Shown: positions 50,101 through 58,262, counted from the stretch's first letter. The stretch: 64,000 bases of DNA from DATMER01 sp035556715 (GCA_035556715.1 DATMER010000095.1:1-64000); one strand, 5' to 3'. The notes: generated from the letters alone by a model not told the origin. Numbers and translations are program-made.

Positions 50101-53100
50101 CGCCGCCCTGGGCAACTACGTCTGGTTCGACCGCAACAGCAACGGCATCCAGGACGAGTCGCCCTTCGACGGCGCCAACGGCGTGACCGTCCGCCTCTAC
50201 GTGGACGACGGCGACGGCAACCCCGAGCCTGGCGCGGGCGACGTCCTGGCCGCGACCACGGTCACCGCGGACGACGTCTACGGCCAGCCCGGCTACTACC
50301 TCTTCGACGGCCTGATCCCGGGCCTGCGCTACTTCGTGCAGTTCGCTCTGCCGGCCTCGGCCACGGGCTTCACCGCCCAGAACGCGGGGGGCGACGACAC
50401 CGTCGACTCCGACGCCGCGGCCAACGGCGTCACGCAGAACGTCATCCTCGCCCCGGGCGAGGTGAACCTGACTGTCGACGCCGGGCTCGTGACCGCCACG
50501 GGCACCCTCGCCTTGGGCGACCAAGTCTGGCTCGATACGGACAACGACGGCCTGTTCGAGCCGGAGAACGGCGAGACCGGGATCGACAACGTCCGCATGA
50601 ACCTCTATCTCGACGACAACGGCGATGGCGAGCCGACCCTGGACGAGTACCTGGGCACCACCACCACCCTGACCCAGAGCGGCTTCGCCGGCCGCTACGG
50701 CTTCGGGAACCTGGCGCCGGGCACCTACATTGTGGTCGTGGCGCCGCAGAGCTTCGCGGGCGGCGGCGCCCTGTCCGGCCTGGTCACCAGCACCGGCAAC
50801 GACCCGGCGCCCGACCCGGACGACGACGTCAACGGCGACGACAACGGCACGGACGTGGGCGCGCTCACCGCCAGCCTGCCCGTGACCCTCACCGACAACG
50901 GCGAGCCCACGTCCGAGGACGGCAACAACGACACCAACCTGACCGTGGACTTCGGGTTCATCTCCGGAGAAACGGCGGATACGCCGGACTACGACTACGG
51001 CGACGCGCCCGACGTGGTGTCCGGCACCGCTCCGGGCGACTACAACACCACGGCCCTCGACAACGGCGCCTACCACCAAGTGGACGTGGCCGGCTCCCCC
51101 TACCTGGGTGCCTGCGTGGATGCGGACGGCGGCTTCAACCAGGATGTCCTGGCGAGCCAGGACGACACCGGCTCCTTCGGCCCGGTCTTCGGCACCTGCG
51201 CCGGGGCGGACGACGAGGACGGCGTGACCTTCACCGGACCCTTCACCCCGGGGGCGGCCGCCAACTTCTCGGTGACCGCCAACGGCCCCGCGGCCTGCAC
51301 CCTGAACGCCTGGGTGGACTGGGACCACAGCGGCGTCTTCGGCGACTCGGCCGGCGAGCAGATCGCGACGGATGCGAACGTGCCCGCCGGCCCGGCCACC
51401 GTGCTCTCCCCGGCCGTGCCGGCGGGAGCGATACCGGGCCTGACCTACGCCCGCTTCCGCTGCGCCACGGCGGGCGGCCTCTCCCCCATCGGTCCGGCTG
51501 CTGACGGCGAGGTCGAGGACTACCTCCTGGCTGTGATCGGCACCGACTTCGGCGACGCGCCCGACACCTATGACACCCAGGGCGCGGGCGCGGCGAGCCA
51601 CACCATCGATCCGCTGGCTCCGCTCCTCCTCGGCGCCTGTGTGGACACCGAGGCCGACGGCCAGCCGGACGTTCCGGCCACGGGCGACGACACCTCGGCG
51701 GGAACGAGCCGGATCGGCAACTGCTTCGACGACGAGGACGGCGTGGCCTTCGGCTCCGGCCTCATCGCCTGCCAGTCCACTCCGGTGACCGTCACCGCCA
51801 CAGCGGCAGGTCTCCTGGACGCCTGGATCGACTACAACGCCGACGGCGACTTCGGCGATCCCGGCGAGCAGGTCTTCTCCGACCAATCCCTCTCCGCCGG
51901 CGCCAACCCGCTGAGCATCGCGGTCCCCTGCACGGCGGTGGAGAGCCCGACCTACGCGCGCTTCCGCCTCTCCTCCACCGGGACCGCGGGCTCCGCGGGT
52001 CCGGCCGACGACGGCGAGGTCGAGGACTACGCCGTCAACGTCGGCGACGTGGACCTCGGCGACGCGCCGGACACCTACGGCACCCTCGTGGCCAGCAACG
52101 GTCCGAACCACGGCACCACCGCCGGCTTCTCCCTCGGCGCCACCGTGGACACCGAGACCGACGGCCAGCCGTCGGTCGGAGCCATCGGAGACGGCGCGGA
52201 CGAGGACGGCGTCACCCTGCCGCCGGGCGGCTTCATCGCCTGCACCGCGGCGAACATATCCATCAACCTGACCAACACGGCCGCGATCGCCACGCCGCGC
52301 CTCGACGCCTGGGTCGACTTCGACGGCGACGGCGTCTTCAGTGATCCCCGGGACCGGATCGCCACCGGCCTTGCCCTGTCCGCGGGCGCCAACGTGGTGC
52401 CCGTGAACGTGCCCTGCGACGCCCGCTCCGTGTTCTCCTATTCCCGCTTCCGGCTCAGCTCGGCCGGCGTGGCGGGACCGGGCGGACCGGCCGCGGACGG
52501 CGAGGTCGAGGACTGGGCGGTGACCGTCACGGGCCTCGACTTCGGCGACGCGCCCGACCCCACCTATCCCACCCTCCTGGCCTCCAACGGCGCCCGCCAC
52601 CTGGTGCTGCCCGCGGCCAACCCGACCCTCGGCACGGTGGACACCGAAGCGAACGGCCAGCCGAACGCCGGGCTCACGGGCGACGACACGGCCGGCTCGG
52701 ACGACGAGGACGGCGTGGTCTTCCCGGCCATTCTCATCCCCGGGACCGACGGCTCGGTCCAGCTCACCACGGGCGCCACGGGCGGCACCGTGAGCTGCTG
52801 GATCGACTTCACCCGCGACGGCGACTGGGGCGACGCCGGCGAGCAGATCGTGACCAACCAGGCGATCGCCGCCAGCACCGTCACCTCCCGCACCTTCTTC
52901 GTCCCCGTGGGCTCGCCCCAGGGCAACGCCCCCGTCCGCTGCCGCATCAGCTCACAGACGGGGCTGGGCGTCACCGGCCAGGCGAACGACGGCGAAATCG
53001 AGGACCATCCGGCCGCGGTCGGCGTCGAAGATCCCGAGATCGGCGTGGCCAAGCGGGTGGTGAGCATCGTCCGCGAAGGCGGCACGCTCTACCAGGTCGT

Positions 53101-53593
53101 GTTCGAGATGCGGGTCGAGAACCTCGGCAACGTGCCGCTGTCCGGAGTCCAGGTGACAGAAGACCTCGACGTGACCTTCGCAGGCGCCCTGTCGTACACC
53201 GTGCTGTCGCTCACGAGCGGCGACTTCACCGTCAACCCCGACTTCGACGGGTCCGGAGACACCGCTCTGCTCGCGGCCGGCAACCCGCTGGCCGTCGGCG
53301 GGAGCGGGATCATCACCCTCACCCTGCGCGTCGACAGCGGCGCCTTCCAGGGTCCCTATACCAACCAGGTCCGGGCGAGCGGCACCAGCCCGGCGGGCCA
53401 GATCGTGACCGACGACTCGCAGGACGGCGGTGAGACCGATCCTGACGACGACGGCGATCCGACGGACAACGATGATCCGACCGTGTTCGAGCTGCTGATC
53501 AACATGATCGAGATCCCGACGCTCGGCGAGTGGGGCCTGATGATCATGGCGGCTCTGCTCGGGATCGCGGCCGTGATGAAGCTCAGGATGTGA
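47147..53593 (+). CDS. Giant surface protein with DUF11, SdrD-B-like and GEVED repeats and an IPTL-CTERM tail
   Basis: A 2,148-residue exported protein. The signal peptide is AAIFILALAAGPAIAQ. Domain order: several DUF11-like repeats in the first ~800 residues (YDLNVTNNGNVPLDNLVVID); three SdrD-B/Cna-B-like modules (LGDFVWVDVNSDGVQND, LGNYVWFDRNSNGIQDE, LGDQVWLDTDNDGLFEPE); and four GEVED modules, each opening with DxGDAPD and ending near DGEVEDY. A final DUF11 repeat and the sorting tail IPTLGEWGLMIMAALLGIAA plus basic end complete it. The tail marks it for exosortase-type processing. Many Asp/Asn loops suggest calcium binding. No exosortase gene is in view. ATG 47147 follows AAGGGG. Confidence 0.92.
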   Translation: MLRIAFRAAIFILALAAGPAIAQPLAKSAIQVDPGNTKQTGQTFGYRLTYNCSSTSGPCLGAQVVDLLPEEVQFISTVPASPTGDVAAINVTPNFGGSGRTRVQFVLISPLPAGNSGDLLINVRFPAGSTANGTVAVNTADGINLETAPGTFTTPPVNVTAVATVQVGLQKILTTGPANLDMPETYRLRISVPNNPGALNLTAIGPVVDTLHPGTVFNGATPAADCQPGCVGTTPATVTWTSPCTVPLTPGGNCDIFVNVVFPSGTFPSGTDITNEFTADATPLGEPPQTFGPVGVTHPVTTFVPAPGAGFTKNMAGGTPNPPTLNQTFSYDLNVTNNGNVPLDNLVVIDTLPVEMQVISVTTGAYNNLSDFAAGEGVRVSYEKNTALGVFTLWGSSPNTTTNTTLTAPPPGLGAGEYLTRIRWEYGQAQVGMAPTARPLITGRIINPDNAGGPVAIGDSIQNCADLTAVYTAGPTNVVRNDCETFNVSGPFVQLNPAKDNLSGGGPFNPGQSVSYRLRVRSAPQSSDPVPLEDLVATDLLPVNLLFSSWVFDDQGTGLPAPQVFDQIPNFAGTGRTLLRWRWNAGSGNLGVNQQVFINITVTIRNGAPFGALTNDFTLEHDNPGLAQRCSTPSQTDPLDLDEDGNTAETLCRESETINVAGIAQLISGKTIQGTCDGGSVSTSAGTLTGGALEYRLRVQNVGTVAMQNFVLIDILPFVGDTGVRDTNPRGSLWTPLLAAPITPPPGTVIYYSTSGNPCRGEVGGPTTSCDPPNWTTVPPDPITSVRSFKVEFGSLVVDPFDFIEFFFSMVTPGDVPPGDPAFNSFAYQADRADGLGSLAAEPQKVGVTLGACDAARLGDFVWVDVNSDGVQNDGPTGLNGVYTRLFAPGPDGLPGTLDDVPLSSTLTSNGPDSAPGWYSFPGLAPGSYLVCFTPPPTFVVTTANQGADTLDSDVSPATSCTPVVTLAANEDNPTLDLGLIATELAALGNYVWFDRNSNGIQDESPFDGANGVTVRLYVDDGDGNPEPGAGDVLAATTVTADDVYGQPGYYLFDGLIPGLRYFVQFALPASATGFTAQNAGGDDTVDSDAAANGVTQNVILAPGEVNLTVDAGLVTATGTLALGDQVWLDTDNDGLFEPENGETGIDNVRMNLYLDDNGDGEPTLDEYLGTTTTLTQSGFAGRYGFGNLAPGTYIVVVAPQSFAGGGALSGLVTSTGNDPAPDPDDDVNGDDNGTDVGALTASLPVTLTDNGEPTSEDGNNDTNLTVDFGFISGETADTPDYDYGDAPDVVSGTAPGDYNTTALDNGAYHQVDVAGSPYLGACVDADGGFNQDVLASQDDTGSFGPVFGTCAGADDEDGVTFTGPFTPGAAANFSVTANGPAACTLNAWVDWDHSGVFGDSAGEQIATDANVPAGPATVLSPAVPAGAIPGLTYARFRCATAGGLSPIGPAADGEVEDYLLAVIGTDFGDAPDTYDTQGAGAASHTIDPLAPLLLGACVDTEADGQPDVPATGDDTSAGTSRIGNCFDDEDGVAFGSGLIACQSTPVTVTATAAGLLDAWIDYNADGDFGDPGEQVFSDQSLSAGANPLSIAVPCTAVESPTYARFRLSSTGTAGSAGPADDGEVEDYAVNVGDVDLGDAPDTYGTLVASNGPNHGTTAGFSLGATVDTETDGQPSVGAIGDGADEDGVTLPPGGFIACTAANISINLTNTAAIATPRLDAWVDFDGDGVFSDPRDRIATGLALSAGANVVPVNVPCDARSVFSYSRFRLSSAGVAGPGGPAADGEVEDWAVTVTGLDFGDAPDPTYPTLLASNGARHLVLPAANPTLGTVDTEANGQPNAGLTGDDTAGSDDEDGVVFPAILIPGTDGSVQLTTGATGGTVSCWIDFTRDGDWGDAGEQIVTNQAIAASTVTSRTFFVPVGSPQGNAPVRCRISSQTGLGVTGQANDGEIEDHPAAVGVEDPEIGVAKRVVSIVREGGTLYQVVFEMRVENLGNVPLSGVQVTEDLDVTFAGALSYTVLSLTSGDFTVNPDFDGSGDTALLAAGNPLAVGGSGIITLTLRVDSGAFQGPYTNQVRASGTSPAGQIVTDDSQDGGETDPDDDGDPTDNDDPTVFELLINMIEIPTLGEWGLMIMAALLGIAAVMKLRM

Positions 53594-53607
53594 GGCACGG
53601 TAGAGTT

Positions 53608-53632
53608 GGGCTCCAATGACGCATTGGAGCCC
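53608..53632 (+). promoter_or_regulatory. Perfect hairpin enclosing a start codon
   Basis: GGGCTCCAATG and CATTGGAGCCC form an 11-bp perfect stem with a 3-base loop; the ATG of the following membrane protein gene (53616) is inside the left arm. It begins 14 bp after the adhesin stop. It may terminate the adhesin transcript and/or hide the start codon in read-through mRNA. Confidence 0.65.
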
Positions 53633-55943
53633 GCTCGACCTCCTCCCCGGGTTGTATGTCGCCGTCCTGGCGGCAGCGCTCGGGCTGGCGCTGCGGCGGT
53701 GGTTCGATCCCGTCCCGCGGCGCTGCTGGATCTCCTGGAGCATTGCGCTCCTCGTCCTCTTCGGCCCGGCCCTCTTCGGAGGCCGGGTCCTGCTGTCTCT
53801 GGGCTACCTCACGAAGATCCCGCCCTACCGGCTCCTCTGGCAGGGGCCGGAGCCCCCGCCGGGCAACCTGCTGCAGAGCGACACGATGCTCCAGATCACC
53901 CCGTGGACGATGCGGGTGAAGGAGGCGTACGCCGCGGGCGGTTGGCCGCTCTGGAACCACCTCTCCGGAGCCGGCGAGCCGCTGCTCGGCAACCCCCAGA
54001 CCCAGGCATGGCAGCCGCTGATCTGGCCCTCCCTGGTGCTCCCGGTGCAGCAGGGGCTGGTGGTCACGGCCGCGGTGAGGGTCCTGACGGCCTTCGCCTG
54101 CCTCTACCTCCTCCTCCGCCGGCAGGGGATCTCGGAGAATCCGTCGCTGGCCGCGAGCCTCGCCTACGGATTGGGAGGCGGGCTGATCCTCTGGCTCAAC
54201 TGGCCTATGGCCAACTCGGCCGCGCTGCTCCCGCTGCTCTTCTACGGCATCGTGATCGTGGACCAGCGGGGCGCCGGGCGGGACCGTGCGCTCCTGGCCC
54301 TGGCCGTGATGGCGTTCCTCTGCGCGGGGCACCCCGAGACCATCCTTCACGGTGGAATCCTGGCCACGGCGTTTGCCCTCTCCCGTCTGCGAAAGCAGGC
54401 GCTGCTGGCGTGGACCCTGTCCGCCGTGGTGGGCGCGGCCCTGGCGGCTCCCGCCCTGCTCACAGCGGCCGGCTATCTCCCTCAGAGCCTCCGGGTCTCC
54501 CTTCTCGCCTCGAGAGAGAGCCGGATCGCGGCACAGGACCCCTTCGCGGGGATGAGTGCGAGGGCCATCTCCCAGCGCCTAGTGCCCGTGGCCGCTCCGA
54601 ACGCTTACGGCAACAGCCGCTTCGGGGAGTACTGGGGGGAGAGCAACAGCAACGAGGACGCCGCGGCCTTCATCGGCACCGCCGCCGTGCTGGCCGCCCT
54701 GCTCGCCTTCGGTCCGGCAAGCCGGCGCTTCCCGCAGGAGCGACTGATGATGGCCGCGTCGGTCGTGGCCCTGGTGGTGCTCGCCCGTCCGCCCGGCCTG
54801 GACCAGTTGCTGAACGCGCTGCCCGTGCTGCGCAGCTCCCTTACCTTCCATCACCGGGTGCTGCTGACGCTGGCCTTCTGTCTCGCCTACCTGGCCGCCT
54901 GCACCTGGGAGCGTCTGGTATCTCGAAAGAGACTGGTCGGGGCGGCGCTGGCCCTCGGAGCGCTAGTGGTGTGGGCGTACCTGGCGCATCCCGGTCCGGA
55001 GCTGGAAGGTCTGCGGAGGGCCTCGCTCGCGGTGCAGATCGGCGCGCTAGTCCTGTCCGTGGTTGTCCGGAAACCGTGGGTCCTGGCAGGGATCGTGGGC
55101 GCCGAGCTGCTCTTCTTCCACGTGCCAGTCAACCCGTCGGTCCCGGCGCGGCTCTTCTACCCGGAGACGCCGCCGGTGCGCTTCGTGCGGGAGCGGCTCG
55201 ATCCCTGGCTGCGGATGTCCGGGCTCGGTCCTGCCATGCGGGCGAACATCCCCTCCGTCTACGGTCTCGCGGACCCGCGCTCCTCCAATCCAGCCAAGCC
55301 CGCGGCCTACATCGAGGCCACGTCGCGGATCAACCTCACCCCCGGCCGCGCCACCGACGGCTTCGGGGAGCCGCACGACCCGCTCTATCAGCTCCTGGGA
55401 GTGCGCTACCTGGTGACGCCGCCCGACTCCCCACTGCCGGGTCCCTGGAAGCTGGCCCTGAGCGACCCGAGCGGCTGGGTCTACGAGCGCCCGGCGCTGC
55501 CGCGCCTCTTTCTGCCGAACGCCACCCTCCCCTGCTCCGAAGGGACCCCGTGGTCCGGCTGCACCAGGCCGATCCGTAACTTCCGGCGAGAGGCCGCGGT
55601 CCGCGGTGAGGCCTGGTCCGCCGCCTCGCCGCGGGCTTCGGGATTGGAGCTGGGGACTCTGCGCCCCACCTGGCTGCGGGCGCGGGCGCGGATTGCCGAA
55701 CCGCGCCTGCTCGCTTCGAGCCTCTACCAGGATGGGGGGTGGCACGTCCTGTGGGATGGGGAGCGGCAGCCGGCGACGCTCGCGAACGGTCCCTTCGTCG
55801 CCGCCTGGCTGCCGCAGGGGGATGCCACGCTGGACCTCCTCTACCGTCCCCGGGGCTTTCTTGGAGGGATGCTCCTCGCCGCCCTCGCCCTCACCGCGGC
55901 GGCGGTGCTGTGGCTCCGGGCACCGCGGCGCCCACAGTTGTGA
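53616..55943 (+). CDS. YfhO-like polytopic membrane protein
   Basis: A 775-residue membrane protein with about 11-13 helices and a large extracytoplasmic C-terminal part. The first loop has the family pattern GNLLQSDTMLQITPWTMRV and GGWPLWNHLSGAGEPLLGNP. Later YQLLGVRYLVTPPDSPLPG resembles the soluble C-terminal part of YfhO proteins. YfhO and its relatives are GT-C-type glycosyltransferases; the link to adhesin or wall-polymer glycosylation is inference from adjacency. ATG 53616 lies in a perfect hairpin and has no clear Shine-Dalgarno. A final helix (LLAALALTAAAVLWLRAP) ends the protein. Confidence 0.83.
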   Translation: MTHWSPLDLLPGLYVAVLAAALGLALRRWFDPVPRRCWISWSIALLVLFGPALFGGRVLLSLGYLTKIPPYRLLWQGPEPPPGNLLQSDTMLQITPWTMRVKEAYAAGGWPLWNHLSGAGEPLLGNPQTQAWQPLIWPSLVLPVQQGLVVTAAVRVLTAFACLYLLLRRQGISENPSLAASLAYGLGGGLILWLNWPMANSAALLPLLFYGIVIVDQRGAGRDRALLALAVMAFLCAGHPETILHGGILATAFALSRLRKQALLAWTLSAVVGAALAAPALLTAAGYLPQSLRVSLLASRESRIAAQDPFAGMSARAISQRLVPVAAPNAYGNSRFGEYWGESNSNEDAAAFIGTAAVLAALLAFGPASRRFPQERLMMAASVVALVVLARPPGLDQLLNALPVLRSSLTFHHRVLLTLAFCLAYLAACTWERLVSRKRLVGAALALGALVVWAYLAHPGPELEGLRRASLAVQIGALVLSVVVRKPWVLAGIVGAELLFFHVPVNPSVPARLFYPETPPVRFVRERLDPWLRMSGLGPAMRANIPSVYGLADPRSSNPAKPAAYIEATSRINLTPGRATDGFGEPHDPLYQLLGVRYLVTPPDSPLPGPWKLALSDPSGWVYERPALPRLFLPNATLPCSEGTPWSGCTRPIRNFRREAAVRGEAWSAASPRASGLELGTLRPTWLRARARIAEPRLLASSLYQDGGWHVLWDGERQPATLANGPFVAAWLPQGDATLDLLYRPRGFLGGMLLAALALTAAAVLWLRAPRRPQL

Positions 55944-55944
55944 G

Positions 55945-56308
55945 CTGTCCCCGGCGGGGACGCTCTGTACGCGCCGGGGACGGCTCACAACCCACGGGGA
56001 GAGCCCGCAATCGCCGGTTGCATCGCGTACGCGAAGGGTAGAGGGCCAAACCCTGCGGGTAGAAGCCGCTCCCCGCCGGGGACGAGGCGCACGGGCTGGG
56101 GACGGGGCCGTACCCGGTGGGTAGCTGCCATACCCTGCGGGTAGCTGCCCGTACCCGGCGGGTATGGAGCGCCCCCGGCGGGTAGGAGGCCGTACCCGGC
56201 GCGTACAAGCCGTCCCCGGCGGGTAGAGGGTCCTACCCTGCGCGTGGAGGCCGTACCCGGCGGGTACGAGGCGCCCCCGGCGGGGACAGAGCGTCCCCTG
56301 CCCGTACA
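55945..56308. repeat. About 18-unit array of imperfect palindromes spaced 20-21 bp
   Basis: Each unit centres on an imperfect palindrome such as GTACCCGGCGGGTAC or GTCCCCGGCGGGGAC. Successive right-arm G triplets lie 20 or 21 bp apart for about 18 steps, often alternating 20/21. Variation is mainly A/C and T/G toggling in the arms. Since the steps are not multiples of three, a coding explanation is unlikely. Some units near 56010-56020 are decayed. The array fills the gap after the YfhO-like gene and differs in sequence from the array at 30289. Confidence 0.75.
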
Positions 56309-56348
56309 GCTAGTACCTCGTCACGGCACGATTGATGGATGAGGATGT

Positions 56349-56451
56349 TGTAGGGGAGGGGCTTGCCCCCTCCCGGGCGGGGGAAGTCCCCGCCGAGAGA
56401 TCGCATTCGGAGCTTCCGCCCACCCGGGAGGGGGCAAGCCCCTCCCCTACA
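56349..56451. repeat. Long inverted repeat with perfect 29-bp arms
   Basis: Arms 56349-56377 and 56423-56451 begin TGTAGGGGAGGGGCTTGCCC and are perfect reverse complements over 29 bp, with partial pairing further inward and a loop of about 45 bases. Elements of the form TGTAGGGGC... are scattered in many genomes; this one has no transposase and no visible target duplication. Lying between convergent genes, it may also act as a terminator. Confidence 0.7.
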
Positions 56452-56488
56452 GGAGAAGGCTACCCGTCAATCGGAGTGTGACGAGGTA

Positions 56489-56743
56489 CTAGGGGCAACT
56501 GTCGTCGGGGTCGATGCAGACGTACTCGTCATCCCCCACCAGGCAGGCCTTCTTGTCGTCCGGACAGATCTTGCGGGGCTTGGGGCACTTCTCATCCAGG
56601 CCCACACAGGTCCATTCGTTCTGCCCGATCTGGCAGGTCTTCTTGTCGTCCGGGCAGATCCCCCGGCTCTTCTCCGCCCCCTCCGCGCCTGCAACCGTGA
56701 GCGCCAGCACCAGCAGCAGGCACACCTTTCCCAATGCTCTCAT
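56489..56743 (-). CDS. Small secreted cysteine-rich protein with an internal duplication
   Basis: An 84-residue exported peptide. Signal peptide VCLLLVLALTVAGAEGA. The mature part of about 60 residues is two copies of one motif: GICPDDKKTCQIGQNEWTCV then KICPDDKKACLVGDDEYVCI, each ending in D.xCP. Eight cysteines would form disulfides. No family is recognised. ATG 56743 has GAAAGGAGACC upstream. It lies 75 bp after the anti-sigma gene stop and could be a secreted end product of the sigma operon. Confidence 0.8.
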   Translation of the reverse strand: MRALGKVCLLLVLALTVAGAEGAEKSRGICPDDKKTCQIGQNEWTCVGLDEKCPKPRKICPDDKKACLVGDDEYVCIDPDDSCP

Positions 56744-56818
56744 CGAGGTCTCCTTTCGGGCTTGTGAGCCTCTCCGGCTCGGATTCGGGCACTCTGTGCG
56801 GGAAGGTGGCGGGCTATT

Positions 56819-57637
56819 TCACCTTGCGACACGGAAAGAGAAGCGGGCGACCGGAACGGCGGCCTGCTCCACCCGGAGCCGGTAGTCGCCCGGCGCGAGC
56901 AGGGAGGAGTCCAGGCCGATGGCCAGGCCTCCCGAGGGGGACGGACGGAGACCCTCTCCCGTCCAGACGGCGCCTCCGCCCTGGCGCTCCAGGATGGCCC
57001 GGCAGGTTTCGGACACGGTGAGATCGAGATCGAGGGCAAGGACGATCCACTGTGGGGTGGGCGGGAGCGTGATGCGCTGGGACGGCTCGCCCGCGGCCGG
57101 GCCGGACCGGACGGGCACCAGCGTGACGAGCCAGGCGCCGGACGCCAGCGGACGCCGCGTCCGCCCGGCCTCTTCCTCCAGCCGGCCACGCGCCTCCCTC
57201 TCCTGTTTCAGGATGCCGGACAGGCGCGCCCTCTCCTCCTCCAGCCGGGCGCGCAGCGACTCGGCCACCGCCGCCTGTTGCACCTCCTCCGCGCCGGCCC
57301 GATCGAGCCGGGCCCGGGCCTCCTGCAGGTCGCGCTCCAGCCGGATCGAACGCACGGCGAGCAACGCGGAGGCGGCGAGCAGGACCGCGAAGGCCGAGCC
57401 CAGAACCAGGCCCCGGCGCGAGCGCAGGAACACGGCCAGCACTCCCATCAGTCCCGCCGCGTCCTCGGCGGCGACCTGCCGGAAGCCGCGCTGGAACTTC
57501 TCGGCCAGCTCCAGGCGCCGGAGGCACTCGGCGCAGGTCACGTAGTGATCCTCGAAGAGGTCCGCATCCGCCTCGGACAGCCGTCCCTGGACGTAGCGGT
57601 CCACCATCTGATGCTCCTGGATGTAGTCATGGTCCAT
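56819..57637 (-). CDS. Zinc-finger (zf-HC2) anti-sigma-like membrane protein with coiled coil
   Basis: A 272-residue protein. The N-terminal zf-HC2 reads MVDRYVQGRLSEADADLFED and HYVTCAECLRRLEL (HxxxCxxC zinc site near residues 31-38). A membrane helix (LVLGSAFAVLLAASALLAV) lies near 95-115, then a coiled coil to ~165 and a beta-rich extracytoplasmic domain (GGLAIGLDSSLLAPGDYRLR). It would hold the neighbouring sigma factor at the membrane until a signal is sensed outside. Start overlaps the sigma gene by 11 bp. Confidence 0.86.
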   Translation of the reverse strand: MDHDYIQEHQMVDRYVQGRLSEADADLFEDHYVTCAECLRRLELAEKFQRGFRQVAAEDAAGLMGVLAVFLRSRRGLVLGSAFAVLLAASALLAVRSIRLERDLQEARARLDRAGAEEVQQAAVAESLRARLEEERARLSGILKQEREARGRLEEEAGRTRRPLASGAWLVTLVPVRSGPAAGEPSQRITLPPTPQWIVLALDLDLTVSETCRAILERQGGGAVWTGEGLRPSPSGGLAIGLDSSLLAPGDYRLRVEQAAVPVARFSFRVAR

Positions 57638-58262
57638 CGGACCACCCCGCTCTTTCGCTCTTCGGCCCTTCCCGGCGCAGGGCGGCGAGCCGGCGGTCCT
57701 CCGCCTCCTCGACCAGCTTGCGGAAGCGCTCCCGCGCCCGGAACAGGACCAGGTTGAAGTTCAGGCTGCTGAGGCCGAGGTCGCGGCAGATCTCCTCTTT
57801 CTCCTCCTCGGCGATGTAGAAGCGGTACAGGAGCTGGCGGTCCCGCCGCGAGCGGAGCTCCCCGAGCACCCTTCGGACCAGGCCGGCCTCCTCGGTGCGG
57901 ATCACCTGCGCGAGCTGGCTCTCCCCCGGGTCCGCGGGCTCGACGGTCCCGTCGTCCATGCTCTCCCACCGCCCTCCCCGGCGGTGCTCGGCCCGCGCCA
58001 GGTTCTTCGCGGTCGCGCGCAGGAAGCCGCCCAGCTTCTCGGGCTCGCGCAGCTCGCCAGCCCGGACCCTGCGCAGAGCCACGCGGAAGGTCTCCTGGAG
58101 GAGGTCCTCGCTCAGCACGGGATCGCCCGTGATCTTGCGCAGCAGGTAGGAGAGACCGTTGCCGTACCGGGCCACGAGCTCGGCCTCGGCTCCGGGGTCG
58201 CCCGCCCGGATCCTCTCCACCAGCGTGACCGGGTCGTCCACGGCCGGATTGTCCCCGGTCAT
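57627..58262 (-). CDS. ECF-type RNA polymerase sigma factor
   Basis: A 211-residue sigma factor. Region 2: LSYLLRKITGDPVLSEDLLQ, ETFRVALRRVRAGELREPEK and LGGFLRATAKNLARAEHRR. Region 4: RDRQLLYRFYIAEEEKEEIC with helix-turn-helix CRDLGLSSLNFNLVLFRARE. ATG 58262 overlaps the stop of the CHAT gene as ATGA; the stop lies inside the anti-sigma gene start. The whole unit CHAT - sigma - anti-sigma is therefore coupled at the translational level. Confidence 0.9.
   Translation of the reverse strand: MTGDNPAVDDPVTLVERIRAGDPGAEAELVARYGNGLSYLLRKITGDPVLSEDLLQETFRVALRRVRAGELREPEKLGGFLRATAKNLARAEHRRGGRWESMDDGTVEPADPGESQLAQVIRTEEAGLVRRVLGELRSRRDRQLLYRFYIAEEEKEEICRDLGLSSLNFNLVLFRARERFRKLVEEAEDRRLAALRREGPKSERAGWSDGP

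Noticed and set aside
49037..52600. Nearly 1,200-codon minus-strand frame opposite the adhesin
   Set aside because: Typical antisense shadow of a G+C-rich gene with strong third-position bias; the plus strand has signal peptide, domain repeats and sorting tail.
56349..56451. Complete insertion sequence
   Set aside because: There is no transposase between or beside the arms and the interior is only about 45 bases.
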